Origin: Ignavibacteria bacterium
GTDB lineage: Bacteria; Bacteroidota; Ignavibacteria; OLB7
Length of the DNA stretch: 64,000 nt
Assembly: GCA_020635205.1 (NCBI GenBank)
Contig: JACKAE010000004.1
Span: 248,001 to 312,000 of the forward strand
Direction: 5' to 3'
Positions 44,594 through 53,431 of this stretch are shown piece by piece (position 1 is the stretch's first letter; each line of letters opens with the position of its first letter). Made by a program: the position numbers and the translations under genes. A model generated the notes under the pieces. The model searched no databases. It saw nothing but the letters and a program-made list of their open reading frames with translations, and was not told where the DNA came from.

Positions 44594-46312
44594 TTACGGT
44601 TGCCTGTTTGTCAGGCTGAGCACGAGGGCAACGATAGCAGCAGTCTGCGTAACGATAGTCAGTGCTGTTGCAACCCCTTCCCAGAAATTGCTCGGCCTTT
44701 CTTCCGGAACAAAAATCGCATCTCCAGGCTCTATTGTATAGTTCTCTCTGTCCTCAGCCGGGAGCCGGTCACCCGAACGCCCCTTAATAATCTGTGTTTC
44801 ACTTTTCTCAGCTTTCCAGCCATACCCACCAGCCATTGCGATATAATCTTGATAAGCAAATCCCGGCCGGTAGAGAAAGTTGCCAGCATTCTTCACTTTA
44901 CCTGAAATACCGATATAGTCAACTTCTTTGGGGACGAAGAGTGAATCGTTATCAATTAGCGTCAGGTTCTGCGTCTCATCTCCCTGCATCAGTGCGTTAA
45001 AGTCTACGATCATCAACCCTTGCTTCTGCCCTTCGAGCAGTTTTGTCCTGAGATACTCGGCTTCGGCTGGAGTTCTATTCTCTGGTTCAATCGCGAGGAT
45101 ATAGGCAAGATATTCATCCGGCTTACCAATGGCATTTCTTCGGATAAGTACGGCATCGATCAAGGAGGCTTTTTCAGTAAATCCGCCAGCAACCGCGAGC
45201 AACTCTCGGAGCTTCGTTGTTCCCGGAATCACTGGATAAACGCCCGGTTGTGCAACTTCGCCCCGCACAACTACTTGGTTCCGCTCAAGATATTTCGGCT
45301 TACGATAGATGTAGATTTCATCACCGTTTAAAAGTGGGCGATCATCCGTAATGCTCCCATCCGAAAGCATCGAGTGAAAAGTTTGGCGGATGATCTCACC
45401 AGCTTCATTTTTTGTGATAACTGCAATAGAATCACGTTTTGCGTCGGCAGTTAATCCATACGAAGCATTGATGATTGTTGAAATTGAATCACTTGGTCTC
45501 CAGGGATACTCCCCCTGTTGCGCAACCGCACCGATAACCTGCACCACCTTCTTCGGATCAACGATCCCTATCTTAATCACATCTCCATCGCTAACAAATG
45601 GGTTGGAGTCATAATTGGCGAAAGCATAGAATGGGAGAAGGTCTACAGGAATTTCCACGCGATTCTTGCTGTCGACTTTTCGATAGATGATAATATCTCG
45701 CTTGTTTGCGTCAGAAGGACGCGCTCCTCCGGCAAGATCAATCACCTCCGACACCCGAGTTGTGGGTGTTGCTGAAACAGAAGTGGGAGTCTTCACAGCA
45801 CCGATAACGCTCACTTTGAACTCCCTCATCTTCCGTAGCGAAACTGATGCGTTAACGTTGTACACCCGAGCTACCGCCTTTTTGATCGCCTCCTCAGCCT
45901 CGGCCAAAGTTTTTCCACGAAGGTTAACCTCCCCAACAGATTGAATCAACGCTTTCCCATCTGGGGTAACCAGAACATCTTGCACTTTTGTGTTCGCAGT
46001 CCAGATCGTTATCGACAGTGCGTCGTTTGGGCCTACGTGATATTTGTCTGGCTCAATCGCCCCTTCGAGAAGCCCTGCAGACTCAAGTGCAAGGCTTGAT
46101 AATTGCTTGCGCGAAGCGGTATCGTAGGGAGTTGACTTGCCTGTTGTTCCGAACCAACGTGGTCCTTCGCCACTCACCGGTTCTCCCGGTTGTGCGTGAG
46201 CCTGGTTGGCTGTTATCAACACAAGTGCAAATAGTAGAAAGGAAAGAATTTGAGCGAAGGGAAGCTTTACAACGGCTGTGCGATCTTCTTTGACCATTCC
46301 TGCTGTTATCAT
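44594..46312 (-). CDS. Outer-membrane polysaccharide export protein (Wza/SLBB family)
   Basis: The product has about 572 residues. The start is uncertain: ATG 46312 or 46297 both precede the signal peptide (FAQILSFLLFALVLITANQ), and the frame is open far upstream over the ypdA end, which is unlikely to be coding. The mature part has a Poly_export domain (about 100-190: YHVGPNDALSITIW ... GEVNLRGKTLAEAEEAI) and several SLBB domains (for example VSVIGAVKTPTSVSATPTTR and VVVRGEVAQPGVYPVIPGTT). A C-terminal hydrophobic segment (ALTIVTQTAAIVALVLSLT) ends the chain. It should form the outer-membrane exit for the polysaccharide made by the following genes. Confidence 0.88.
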   Translation of the reverse strand: MITAGMVKEDRTAVVKLPFAQILSFLLFALVLITANQAHAQPGEPVSGEGPRWFGTTGKSTPYDTASRKQLSSLALESAGLLEGAIEPDKYHVGPNDALSITIWTANTKVQDVLVTPDGKALIQSVGEVNLRGKTLAEAEEAIKKAVARVYNVNASVSLRKMREFKVSVIGAVKTPTSVSATPTTRVSEVIDLAGGARPSDANKRDIIIYRKVDSKNRVEIPVDLLPFYAFANYDSNPFVSDGDVIKIGIVDPKKVVQVIGAVAQQGEYPWRPSDSISTIINASYGLTADAKRDSIAVITKNEAGEIIRQTFHSMLSDGSITDDRPLLNGDEIYIYRKPKYLERNQVVVRGEVAQPGVYPVIPGTTKLRELLAVAGGFTEKASLIDAVLIRRNAIGKPDEYLAYILAIEPENRTPAEAEYLRTKLLEGQKQGLMIVDFNALMQGDETQNLTLIDNDSLFVPKEVDYIGISGKVKNAGNFLYRPGFAYQDYIAMAGGYGWKAEKSETQIIKGRSGDRLPAEDRENYTIEPGDAIFVPEERPSNFWEGVATALTIVTQTAAIVALVLSLTNRQP

Positions 46313-46481
46313 GTGATGGTATTGTGACGGATGAACACTCCGTCGAGAGAAGAGTAGATTGATATATCTCATGCGTCCAATGTTCTGGATTCTCACGCGG
46401 ATTGCATCCAATATAGCCCCACTTCGCAGTGATGACAATACCATTCGGCGTCTCCTTTTTTCAAGGCTTATCCCCATCCCT

Positions 46482-47510
46482 CTATGATTGCTGAGCAATC
46501 TTTCTGGTGATCTCCTCGATAACTGTCCGAGCATGTTCTCGACCGTTCTCAATAAAGATTTCCCACGTTTTGCAACCACAAGCTACCGAACCAGCGAGGA
46601 ACAGATTCTTCTGGTTTGTTTCAAAAGTCAGGGGGTCGTATGCTGGGACAAGAGTCTCTTTGTCGTAGTCAATCCCGAACGCCTGCAACAACTTTTCGTC
46701 AGGACGATAACCAATCATTGCATAGATGGCATCGGCGGGGTGCTGAAACAACTCCCCCGTCAGGTTGTTTCTGAGAATCACCTCGTCACTGAGAATTTTC
46801 TCTACTTCGGTATTCCAGAACATTTGAATCTCACCCGACGAGATCCGATTTTCAATATCTGGGCGAACCCAATACTTTACACTCTTTCCTATGGCTTCAC
46901 CTCGGTGAATCATGGTGACGTGAACACCATTTCGATAAAGATCTAACGCAGCCTCGACAGCAGAATTCCTACCCCCAATTACCAACACTCTCTGGTTATA
47001 GTGCTGATATGGCTCCTTATAGTAGTGGTGAACGTGTGGAAGCTCTTCTCCTTCCACTCCAAGTCTGTTCGTCTGGTCAAAGTATCCAGTTGCCAAGATC
47101 ACGTTCCTCCCCCTTAACTCTCCACGACTTGTTGCGAGATAGAACTCTTCTCCCCTCTTCTGTAAGCCACTCACTTCGGTCTGGAGTAGAAGATTCACCT
47201 GTTCCGACTCAGCAACTCCACGATAGTAAGCTACCGCTTCCTCACGTGTTGGACGAATGTTTGGTGAAGAGAAAGGAACTCCACCAAGGGAAAGCCGCTC
47301 ACTGGTTGAGAAAAAGGTCATCGAGTTTGGGTAGCCAACGATTGTATTTACCAACGTTCCTCGATCCACCACAATGTGTTGAAGACCGGCACGGCGAGCA
47401 AAGAGTCCGCAAGCTAAACCTGTTGGTCCTGCGCCAACGACAACTATATCGTAGAGTGGCTTGTCGATAGTGGATCGTAGATTGTGGCATATCGGTGCAA
47501 AAAATAGCAC
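46482..47510 (-). CDS. ypdA: YpdA-family FAD/NAD(P) oxidoreductase (putative bacillithiol reductase)
   Basis: The product has 342 residues, starting at GTG 47510 in the open frame; no ATG fits. It is a two-domain flavoprotein of the thioredoxin reductase-like group. The FAD motif VVVGAGPTGLACGLFA lies near residues 23-38 and the NAD(P) motif VIGGRNSAVEAALDLY near 171-186. The redox CxxC pair of thioredoxin reductases is absent. The segment AGSVACGCKTWEIFIENGRE near 315-334 is typical of the YpdA group, which reduces bacillithiol disulfide. Its presence hints that this organism makes bacillithiol. It is the gene before the polysaccharide block, but nothing links it to that function. Confidence 0.85.
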   Translation of the reverse strand: MLFFAPICHNLRSTIDKPLYDIVVVGAGPTGLACGLFARRAGLQHIVVDRGTLVNTIVGYPNSMTFFSTSERLSLGGVPFSSPNIRPTREEAVAYYRGVAESEQVNLLLQTEVSGLQKRGEEFYLATSRGELRGRNVILATGYFDQTNRLGVEGEELPHVHHYYKEPYQHYNQRVLVIGGRNSAVEAALDLYRNGVHVTMIHRGEAIGKSVKYWVRPDIENRISSGEIQMFWNTEVEKILSDEVILRNNLTGELFQHPADAIYAMIGYRPDEKLLQAFGIDYDKETLVPAYDPLTFETNQKNLFLAGSVACGCKTWEIFIENGREHARTVIEEITRKIAQQS

Positions 47511-47546
47511 CTTCTCATTTCCTCGACACCCGATGCAGAACGATCA

Positions 47547-47586
47547 ACGCGCGAGCAGGAACGATAAAACGTACAAGCTCGCGCGT
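47547..47586. terminator. Possible terminator hairpin after sdhB
   Basis: A perfect 10-bp GC-rich inverted repeat (47547-47556 and 47577-47586) separated by 20 bases lies 33 bases beyond the sdhB stop (minus strand). No U tract follows, so a terminator role is tentative; a regulatory dyad before ypdA is the alternative. Confidence 0.4.
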
Positions 47587-47618
47587 AGCAATTCATTCAC
47601 GTACATATTTCGGCAACC

Positions 47619-48356
47619 TCAGGAGAGAGCCGCCTTCACATACTCTCGTCGCATGATAGCAATAGCGTCAATCGGGATTTCCTTCGGGCAGGCAGCCTCG
47701 CAAGCGCCGTGGTTGGAACAGTCACCGAACCCTTCTTTCTCCATCTGCTCTACCATTCGGAGAACACGTGTCTTTCTCTCGGCATTTCCCTGAGGCAACA
47801 GCGAGAGGTGAGCAATTTTCGATGCCGTAAAGAGCGACGCTGATGCGTTCGGACAAGCCGCAACGCAGGCTCCGCAACCAATGCACGTTGCATAATCGAA
47901 AGCCATCTCAGCTTTATTCTTTTCGATAGGAATGGCGTTTGCATCTGGTGCAGAACCAGTGTCAACGCTGACATAACCACCTGCGGCAATGATCCTATCG
48001 AATGCAGCCCTGTCAACAACAAGGTCACGAATAACTGGGAATGCCTCTGCCCTCCACGGCTCAACAACTACTGTATCGCCATCCTTATAGTGCCGCATGT
48101 GTAGCTGGCAGGTTGCCGTCCCCTTCAGTGGACCGTGCGGAACTCCGTTAATTACCATGTTGCACGAGCCGCAAATTCCCTCACGACAATCATGATCGAA
48201 TTCAACGGGGTCTTCACCCGCCTTGATGAGCTGTTCGTTGAGCACATCCATCATTTCGAGGAAAGACATATGCGGATTTGCCTCTACCTGATACGGTACA
48301 AGTTTTCCCTCTTCGTGAGGTCCGTTCTGTCTCCACACTTTCAGGTGTAGCTTCAT
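47619..48356 (-). CDS. sdhB: Succinate dehydrogenase/fumarate reductase iron-sulfur subunit
   Basis: The product has 245 residues from ATG 48356; a TTG at 48365 would add 3 residues. The N-terminal 2Fe-2S domain has the cysteines of CREGICGSCNMVINGVPHGP and ATCQLH. The C-terminal domain has CIGCGACVAACPNASA and CSNHGACEAACPKEIP for the other two clusters. It transfers electrons between the flavoprotein SdhA and the membrane cytochrome. It is the last gene of sdhCAB, the order found with b558-type complexes. The 5' end overlaps a 57-base direct repeat (48354-48410) that recurs 76 bases upstream. Confidence 0.95.
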   Translation of the reverse strand: MKLHLKVWRQNGPHEEGKLVPYQVEANPHMSFLEMMDVLNEQLIKAGEDPVEFDHDCREGICGSCNMVINGVPHGPLKGTATCQLHMRHYKDGDTVVVEPWRAEAFPVIRDLVVDRAAFDRIIAAGGYVSVDTGSAPDANAIPIEKNKAEMAFDYATCIGCGACVAACPNASASLFTASKIAHLSLLPQGNAERKTRVLRMVEQMEKEGFGDCSNHGACEAACPKEIPIDAIAIMRREYVKAALS

Positions 48357-48410
48357 TGTAGTCAATTCAAAAGTAAAAATTCAAAGTTCAAAAAGATTCT
48401 CTCTCCAATG
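48354..48410. repeat. 57-bp direct repeat, copy 1 (over sdhB start)
   Basis: It matches 48430-48486 with about three differences at an offset of 76 bases. It contains the sdhB start codon and the AT-rich AATTCAAA words upstream of it. Confidence 0.85.
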
Positions 48411-48429
48411 ATTCTCCTTGAACTTTCAG

Positions 48430-48486
48430 CATTGTAGTCAATTCAAAAGCAAAAATTCAAAATTCAAAAAGATTCTCTCTCTAATG
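48430..48486. repeat. 57-bp direct repeat, copy 2 (upstream of sdhB)
   Basis: This is the second copy of the sdhB leader repeat. It also carries an ATG on the minus strand (48430-48432) that opens a 14-codon frame ending before sdhB. An inverted relative of its AT-rich words lies at about 48536-48568. Confidence 0.85.
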
Positions 48487-48572
48487 TAAATTCAAAACCT
48501 GGGTCAGCACGAACTGCAACGTACTTCTGATTCCCACTTTTTGAATTTTTCATTTGAAATTTTGAATTCCCT

Positions 48573-50495
48573 CTACTTATAGCTCCGCTGCGTTAGTTTA
48601 ACGCGATCGAACTCAAGTGGTTCCTTGTGGAGATTAGGTGAACTGTCATCTCCACTATGTGCCCAGGCTGCGACATACGAGAACTCGTCGTCGTTACGCA
48701 GTGCCTCTCCCTCTTCAGTCTGATATTCCTCTCTGAAGTGGCCACCGCACGACTCCTCACGCTTCAGCGCGTCGATTGCCATCAACTCGCCAAGCTCAAG
48801 GAAATCGGCAACGCGACCGGCAAACTCAAGGTTTTTGTTGTATGAATTTGGCTCACCCGGCACTCGCAAGTTCTGCCAGAACTCACTGCGGAGCTTCTGG
48901 ATTTCTTGAATCGCACTCTGCAATCCCTCCTTGTTGCGCGACATACCAACCTTGTCCCACATAATTTTGCCAAGTTCACGGTGGAACTCCAGAACCGTCT
49001 TCTCACCTTTGATTGCGAGCAGCTTGTTAATCCGACTCGAAGCGTCGTTCTCTACTGCAGCGAAGGCTTCATTCGATTCGTTGACTTCTGGGAAACTATT
49101 ATTGGCAATGTAGTTGCCGAGCGTGTGGGAAATCACAAAATATCCGTCAGACAATCCCTGCATCAATGCACTTGCGCCGAGACGGTTAGCTCCGTGATCG
49201 GAGAAATTTGCTTCGCCAAGAACGAACAGACCGGGAACAGTGCTCATCAAGTTGTAGTCAACCCAGAGTCCCCCCATCGTATAGTGAACAGCGGGATAGA
49301 TGCGCATTGGAACTTCGTAGGGGTTCTCGCCGGTAATCCGCATGTACATGTCGAACAAGTTACCGTAGCGAGCTTCAATCGTATCCTTTCCCAACCGGTT
49401 GATGGCATCGGCAAAGTCGAGATAGACCGCAACCCCAGTTTCTCCAACACCACGCCCCTCGTCAACTACTGACTTGGCATTCCTCGAAGCAACGTCGCGG
49501 GGAACAAGGTTGCCGAAACTTGGATATTTCCGCTCAAGGTAGTAGTCACGGTCAGCCTCAGGAATTTGTGCGGGTGGACGTTTGTCATCTCCACTCTTCG
49601 GAACCCAGACACGCCCGTCATTCCGTAAACTTTCCGACATCAAGGTCAGCTTCGACTGATAGTCACCAGAAACGGGAATACAGGTTGGGTGAATTTGGGT
49701 GTAGCAAGGGTTGGCGAAGAATGCTCCCCGCTTGTAGCAACGCCAAGCTGCTGTGACGTTTGAATTTTTTGCGTTCGTCGAGAGATAGAAGACGTTGCCG
49801 TAGCCACCAGTACAGAGAAGAACGGCATCCCCTACATGGCGTTCGTACTCACCGGTCACTAAGTTCCGCGTGATAATTCCGCGAGCCTTTCCGTCAACAA
49901 CAACAAGGTCGAGCATCTCCTGCCGTGGCAGCATCTCCACCTTGCCAGCATCTACCATCTTTTCCAATGCTTGATATGCCCCTAACAGCAACTGCTGCCC
50001 TGTCTGTCCACGAGCATAAAATGTGCGGGAGACCTGTGCACCACCGAACGATCGATTTGAGAGAAGCCCCCCATACTCACGAGCGAAAGGGACTCCCTGC
50101 GCTACGCACTGATCGATGATGTTATTGCTGATTTGCGCAAGGCGGTAGACATTTGCTTCGCGAGCGCGGTAATCCCCCCCCTTAACAGTATCGTAGAAGA
50201 GACGCCAGACAGAGTCACCATCGTCGTGGTAATTCTTGGCAGCGTTAATTCCACCTTGGGCTGCAATGCTGTGAGCACGTCGAGCAGAATCTTGGATGCA
50301 AAACGCTTTCACGTTATAACCCAATTCGGCAAGCGAGGCAGCAGCAGAGGCTCCTGCAAGTCCGGTTCCCACAACAAGAATGGTATGTTTTCTCTTGTTG
50401 TTCGGGTTCACCAGTTTGCAAGTGTCCAGATAATTCTGCCACTTTCCCTCCAGTGGGCCGTCCGGGATGTGTGCGTTGAGAATAGTGTCTGACAT
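48573..50495 (-). CDS. sdhA: Succinate dehydrogenase/fumarate reductase flavoprotein subunit
   Basis: The product has 640 residues from ATG 50495. The FAD-binding motif VVGTGLAGASAAASLAELGY lies near residues 40-60, the flavin-linking His is in RAHSIAAQGGINAAKNY, and the active-site and second FAD regions are PAVHYTMGGLWVDYNL and GEANFSDHGANRLGASALMQ. The size is typical of the b558-type (Bacillus/Wolinella-like) SdhA. It oxidises succinate to fumarate, or the reverse, on the inner face of the membrane. It lies between sdhC and sdhB, about 125 bases after sdhC and 216 bases before the sdhB ATG; the latter gap holds AT-rich repeats. Confidence 0.95.
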   Translation of the reverse strand: MSDTILNAHIPDGPLEGKWQNYLDTCKLVNPNNKRKHTILVVGTGLAGASAAASLAELGYNVKAFCIQDSARRAHSIAAQGGINAAKNYHDDGDSVWRLFYDTVKGGDYRAREANVYRLAQISNNIIDQCVAQGVPFAREYGGLLSNRSFGGAQVSRTFYARGQTGQQLLLGAYQALEKMVDAGKVEMLPRQEMLDLVVVDGKARGIITRNLVTGEYERHVGDAVLLCTGGYGNVFYLSTNAKNSNVTAAWRCYKRGAFFANPCYTQIHPTCIPVSGDYQSKLTLMSESLRNDGRVWVPKSGDDKRPPAQIPEADRDYYLERKYPSFGNLVPRDVASRNAKSVVDEGRGVGETGVAVYLDFADAINRLGKDTIEARYGNLFDMYMRITGENPYEVPMRIYPAVHYTMGGLWVDYNLMSTVPGLFVLGEANFSDHGANRLGASALMQGLSDGYFVISHTLGNYIANNSFPEVNESNEAFAAVENDASSRINKLLAIKGEKTVLEFHRELGKIMWDKVGMSRNKEGLQSAIQEIQKLRSEFWQNLRVPGEPNSYNKNLEFAGRVADFLELGELMAIDALKREESCGGHFREEYQTEEGEALRNDDEFSYVAAWAHSGDDSSPNLHKEPLEFDRVKLTQRSYK

Positions 50496-50620
50496 GTGAA
50501 TTTGCTTTATAGCGTTTTGGATTGTAGCACGTAGATAGTTGACTGCCGTATAGTTTTGAAGGCTCGTGAAGAATCTTTTACAGCAACTCTCCACAATCAA
50601 CTATGAGCATTCTACTCCCC

Positions 50621-51313
50621 CTAAGCCTGTCTCAAGTATATAATAACCGGAAGCAGAAGAAATCCAACGGCGAGGAGAAGACCGATCACAAGAGCCGCCC
50701 CATGAATCCCCTTGGACCACCTCGGCTTCATCATGCCGAGCGACTGAAGCATACTCCAGATGCCGTGCCGAAGGTGAAACCCAATTAGAAGCATCACCCC
50801 AACGTAGAAGAGTACCCACCAGATATTGGCAAATGTACTCATCACAAGTCCGTGTAGATCAAGAGCCTTCTCTCCATCAATCATCATATCAGCAGCTGGA
50901 CCAAAACGGAATTGAAGGATGTGAACGACTAAGAAGATCAGCAGGACAACGCCCGTGATAATCATTGTTCGGGAAGCAAGTGACTGTTTCCCCATCCCAC
51001 CTTCTTTCACCCCAACTCCCTTATATCCCCCTTTGCGGGCCTTCAACTTCTTTGCAAAAATTGAGATGCCAATAACGGCGTGGATCAGGATAAGAAGAGC
51101 AAGGGCAACCTCAACGATATAGAGCAACAGACCGAAGTCGTGCAGCTTTTTACCGTACGAGTTGAACAGATTCGGATCGGGATCGAGCAACTGTAAGTTG
51201 CCGAGAAGATGGCCGATCACAAAGAAGACGAGCAGTACACCGGTAACGCCGGTGAGGATTTTGCGGCCAACCTGTGAGGTTAATGCCGTTGTGACTCTGG
51301 ACTGGGACTCCAT
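50621..51313 (-). CDS. sdhC: Succinate dehydrogenase cytochrome b558 subunit
   Basis: The product has 230 residues from ATG 51313; a TTG at 51361 would add 16. Five membrane helices are visible (about 20-40, 70-92, 110-135, 155-180, 200-225). His residues occur in the helices (for example GHLLGNLQLL, LLILIHAVIGISIF, VVHILQFRFG, DLHGLVMS and GFHLRHGIWSMLQ), as expected for a diheme cytochrome b558. This subunit anchors SdhAB and passes electrons to menaquinone. It is the first gene of sdhCAB on the minus strand. The promoter should lie in the 520-base gap upstream. Confidence 0.93.
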   Translation of the reverse strand: MESQSRVTTALTSQVGRKILTGVTGVLLVFFVIGHLLGNLQLLDPDPNLFNSYGKKLHDFGLLLYIVEVALALLILIHAVIGISIFAKKLKARKGGYKGVGVKEGGMGKQSLASRTMIITGVVLLIFLVVHILQFRFGPAADMMIDGEKALDLHGLVMSTFANIWWVLFYVGVMLLIGFHLRHGIWSMLQSLGMMKPRWSKGIHGAALVIGLLLAVGFLLLPVIIYLRQA

Positions 51314-51834
51314 AGAACGTGTTGAAGTCGTTGTGTCGATTAGTTCTCGTGTGACCGTCAATCGGTCAACTTCTTTCTTGAAGTGAGTGGGTGTGTAGGG
51401 GGAAAGATACGGATAGTTGTATGAACAACTGTGATATGAGGTGAAAACAGGAGGTATCTGAACAAATCGAAACGGAAAGGGTGAGGCTGGCGAGATGGTG
51501 ACGACACCCCGATTGGCTCTTCAATTTCCTACAGTTCATTCCTCAACTTCAATCAGATGCCCTCTTTTATACACGCGAACAATCAATTTGCGAGGTTGCT
51601 ATTAACACCCGACTTTCAGTCGGGTGGGGTGAGACTCTCTGCTTCAGCTCCACTCTCCCACCTCGAAAACTCTCGGTATACCTGACCAACTTTGGGAGAG
51701 GGGCGGGGGGTGAGGGAATCGCGCTGGGAAGAATCAAGCAAGATTCGTTGAATCGGATGTAGCGAATACGATCAACCGATTGCCTTCCGAGCATCTCACA
51801 TTTTCTTCGCCTGAGAGGATACCATTAAACTCTG
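51314..51834. other. Intergenic region, 521 bp, with dyads and a G-rich tract
   Basis: No convincing gene. A perfect 9-bp hairpin with a 3-base loop (51606-51626) lies beside an 8-bp inverted repeat (51653-51660 with 51693-51700). A G-rich run at 51694-51716 has four G tracts of three or more with short loops, matching the G-quadruplex pattern on the plus strand. The region precedes sdhC, so it must also hold that promoter, reading left. Its right part is downstream of fmt, whose stop is at 51835. Confidence 0.6.
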
Positions 51835-52767
51835 CTACTCTTCTGTTGAACCAAGTACTCCAATCTTTTCTATATCTACACCCTTCAGAAAATCTGCAAC
51901 AGTCATTCTTCTCTTTCCCGCTCGTTGAACTTCAAGAAGTTCAAGTTCACCACTCCCAGTTCCAACGAACAGTCGATCTCCTTCTACCCTGAGAAGCCCT
52001 ATCTCACTCTGAGCACCGTTCGTCAGCGATGACCGGAGCACCTTCAACTGTTCGTTTGCCATGAAGGTAAAGGCTCCCGGATATGGTGAAAGGCCACGAA
52101 TGTGGTTGTGGAGTTCTGCCGCAGGTTTCCGCCAGTCGATCACACAATCTTCGCGGAAGATTTTTGGTGCTGGAGATGCCTCGGCATCATCTTGCTGCAT
52201 CGTCACGACATCCCCAGCCTCAATTAACCGGAGCGTAGCTATTACAGCCTCTCGGCCAACTACCATCATTTCGTCGTGCAATTCGCCGGCAGTCATATCG
52301 GGTGAGATTTCGATGCTTCTCTTGAGAATCACATCCCCAGTATCAACTTTACTCTTTAAGAAGAAGGTTGTAACACCGGTCTCACTCTCCCCTGCCATAA
52401 TTGCCCGATTGATTGGGGCAGCACCACGATACTTTGGCAGAAGCGATCCGTGAAGATTGAAGCTCCCCTTCGAAGGAATTGTGTAGACCTCTTCGGGAAG
52501 GATACGGAAGGCGACCACGCAAACCACATCGGGATTGGCAGCTCGAAGCTGCTCAAGGAACTCGGGATTACGCAAACTCTCAGGTGTCGCCACAGGCAAC
52601 CCAAGCTCTTCAGCCCTGACTTTCACTGGCGAAGGACTTAAACTACGTCCTCTCCCCTTCGGCTTATCGGGAACTGTGACGACCAAAGGAACCGTATACC
52701 CAGCTTCAACAATCCCTTCGAGTGAAGGAATTGCAAACTCGGGAGTCCCCATAAAGATAATGCGCAT
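51835..52767 (-). CDS. fmt: Methionyl-tRNA formyltransferase
   Basis: The product has 310 residues from ATG 52767, which has GAGG about 8 bases upstream. The N-terminal formyltransferase domain has MRIIFMGTPEFAIPSLEG, the catalytic region NLHGSLLPKYRGAAPINRA near residues 105-123 (Asn, His) and the Asp of KVDTGDVILKRSIEI. The C-terminal tRNA-binding domain follows (about 205-310: GLSPYPGAFTFMANEQLKVL). It formylates initiator Met-tRNA using 10-formyl-tetrahydrofolate. A terminator separates it from the upstream orphan gene, so it is probably transcribed alone. No def gene is next to it. Confidence 0.96.
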   Translation of the reverse strand: MRIIFMGTPEFAIPSLEGIVEAGYTVPLVVTVPDKPKGRGRSLSPSPVKVRAEELGLPVATPESLRNPEFLEQLRAANPDVVCVVAFRILPEEVYTIPSKGSFNLHGSLLPKYRGAAPINRAIMAGESETGVTTFFLKSKVDTGDVILKRSIEISPDMTAGELHDEMMVVGREAVIATLRLIEAGDVVTMQQDDAEASPAPKIFREDCVIDWRKPAAELHNHIRGLSPYPGAFTFMANEQLKVLRSSLTNGAQSEIGLLRVEGDRLFVGTGSGELELLEVQRAGKRRMTVADFLKGVDIEKIGVLGSTEE

Positions 52768-52789
52768 AGTTGTGATCCTCACTCTGAAT

Positions 52790-52820
52790 AAAAAAGGGAG
52801 CGGTGCAAGCACCGATCCCT
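52790..52820 (-). terminator. Terminator after the orphan paralogue gene
   Basis: The minus-strand transcript forms a 12-bp stem with one mismatch and a 2-base loop, followed by six U residues (plus-strand A run at 52790-52795). It lies 28 bases beyond the stop of the gene at 52849-53397. Confidence 0.85.
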
Positions 52821-52848
52821 CTCAATAAATCAACTATGGATTTGAATT

Positions 52849-53397
52849 CTATACTTTGACTGATGCATTCATTGCATAGATATGCAACTGCGTAATATAC
52901 GCAAACGATTTGCGCCCGGCGTTGTCGGTGGAACCTCCGTAATCTACATTTTTCTGCAGGTCGTAGAGCGTATTGTACATTGTTAAGGCAATGTCCGTTG
53001 TGTCGGATGACGTAATCGGCGCTACTGTCAGATTATCTTGTGAAGCACCATGAAACTGAATAGAGCACTGCGCGAAATTGATATAACCGTTCACGTCGTA
53101 GCCTGCAATCAGGATGATGTGGTCATCACCAGTGCTACGTTCGTAGTCAATCTTTACTGACACAATCATCCCTCCGTCACTCTTCATCGTCGAAGTTTCC
53201 ATATACCAACTTCGATATTGAAGTGTTTTTCCTGAAGTTTGGTCGCTGTATGTATACTCTATCACCTGGTTGCATATGCTATTACTGCTGCTACCACTCC
53301 ACTTTACCCATCCGTCATTCCCATTATGTTCGTCCTTCACGTCCATATCGGTGTACGAATCGAGTGATTGCGCAAATTGATTATAGTCGAATTTCAT
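52849..53397 (-). CDS. Unrecognised protein, orphan paralogue 1
   Basis: The product has 182 residues with no signal peptide or membrane segment. I do not recognise the family. It begins MKFDYNQFAQSLDSYTD, is rich in Ser/Asp/Thr/Tyr in its beta-like middle, and has the core STGDDHIILIAGYDVNGYI near residues 88-106. It ends with DNAGRKSFAYITQ and HIYAMNASVKV. The same core and end recur in the neighbouring gene (DDHATLIVTYDSNAG and NGGRFYF ... MNASV). The two genes are 34 bases apart on the same strand and share a terminator after this one. No catalytic motif is evident. A beta-rich soluble domain, such as a lectin- or jellyroll-type fold, is only a guess. Confidence 0.75.
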   Translation of the reverse strand: MKFDYNQFAQSLDSYTDMDVKDEHNGNDGWVKWSGSSSNSICNQVIEYTYSDQTSGKTLQYRSWYMETSTMKSDGGMIVSVKIDYERSTGDDHIILIAGYDVNGYINFAQCSIQFHGASQDNLTVAPITSSDTTDIALTMYNTLYDLQKNVDYGGSTDNAGRKSFAYITQLHIYAMNASVKV

Positions 53398-53431
53398 TTT
53401 TTTGAAGATTAGATGAAAGATTGAAAGTTGA

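Noticed and set aside
48354..48572. Possible CRISPR array from repeated AT-rich text upstream of sdhB
   Set aside because: Only two copies at one spacing, 57-base units containing a gene start, and no cas genes. It is a local duplication, not an array.
51567..51794. 75-residue minus-strand frame in the sdhC-fmt gap
   Set aside because: Its codons run through a hairpin and G-rich tract and give a low-complexity, unrecognised peptide with no ribosome binding site.
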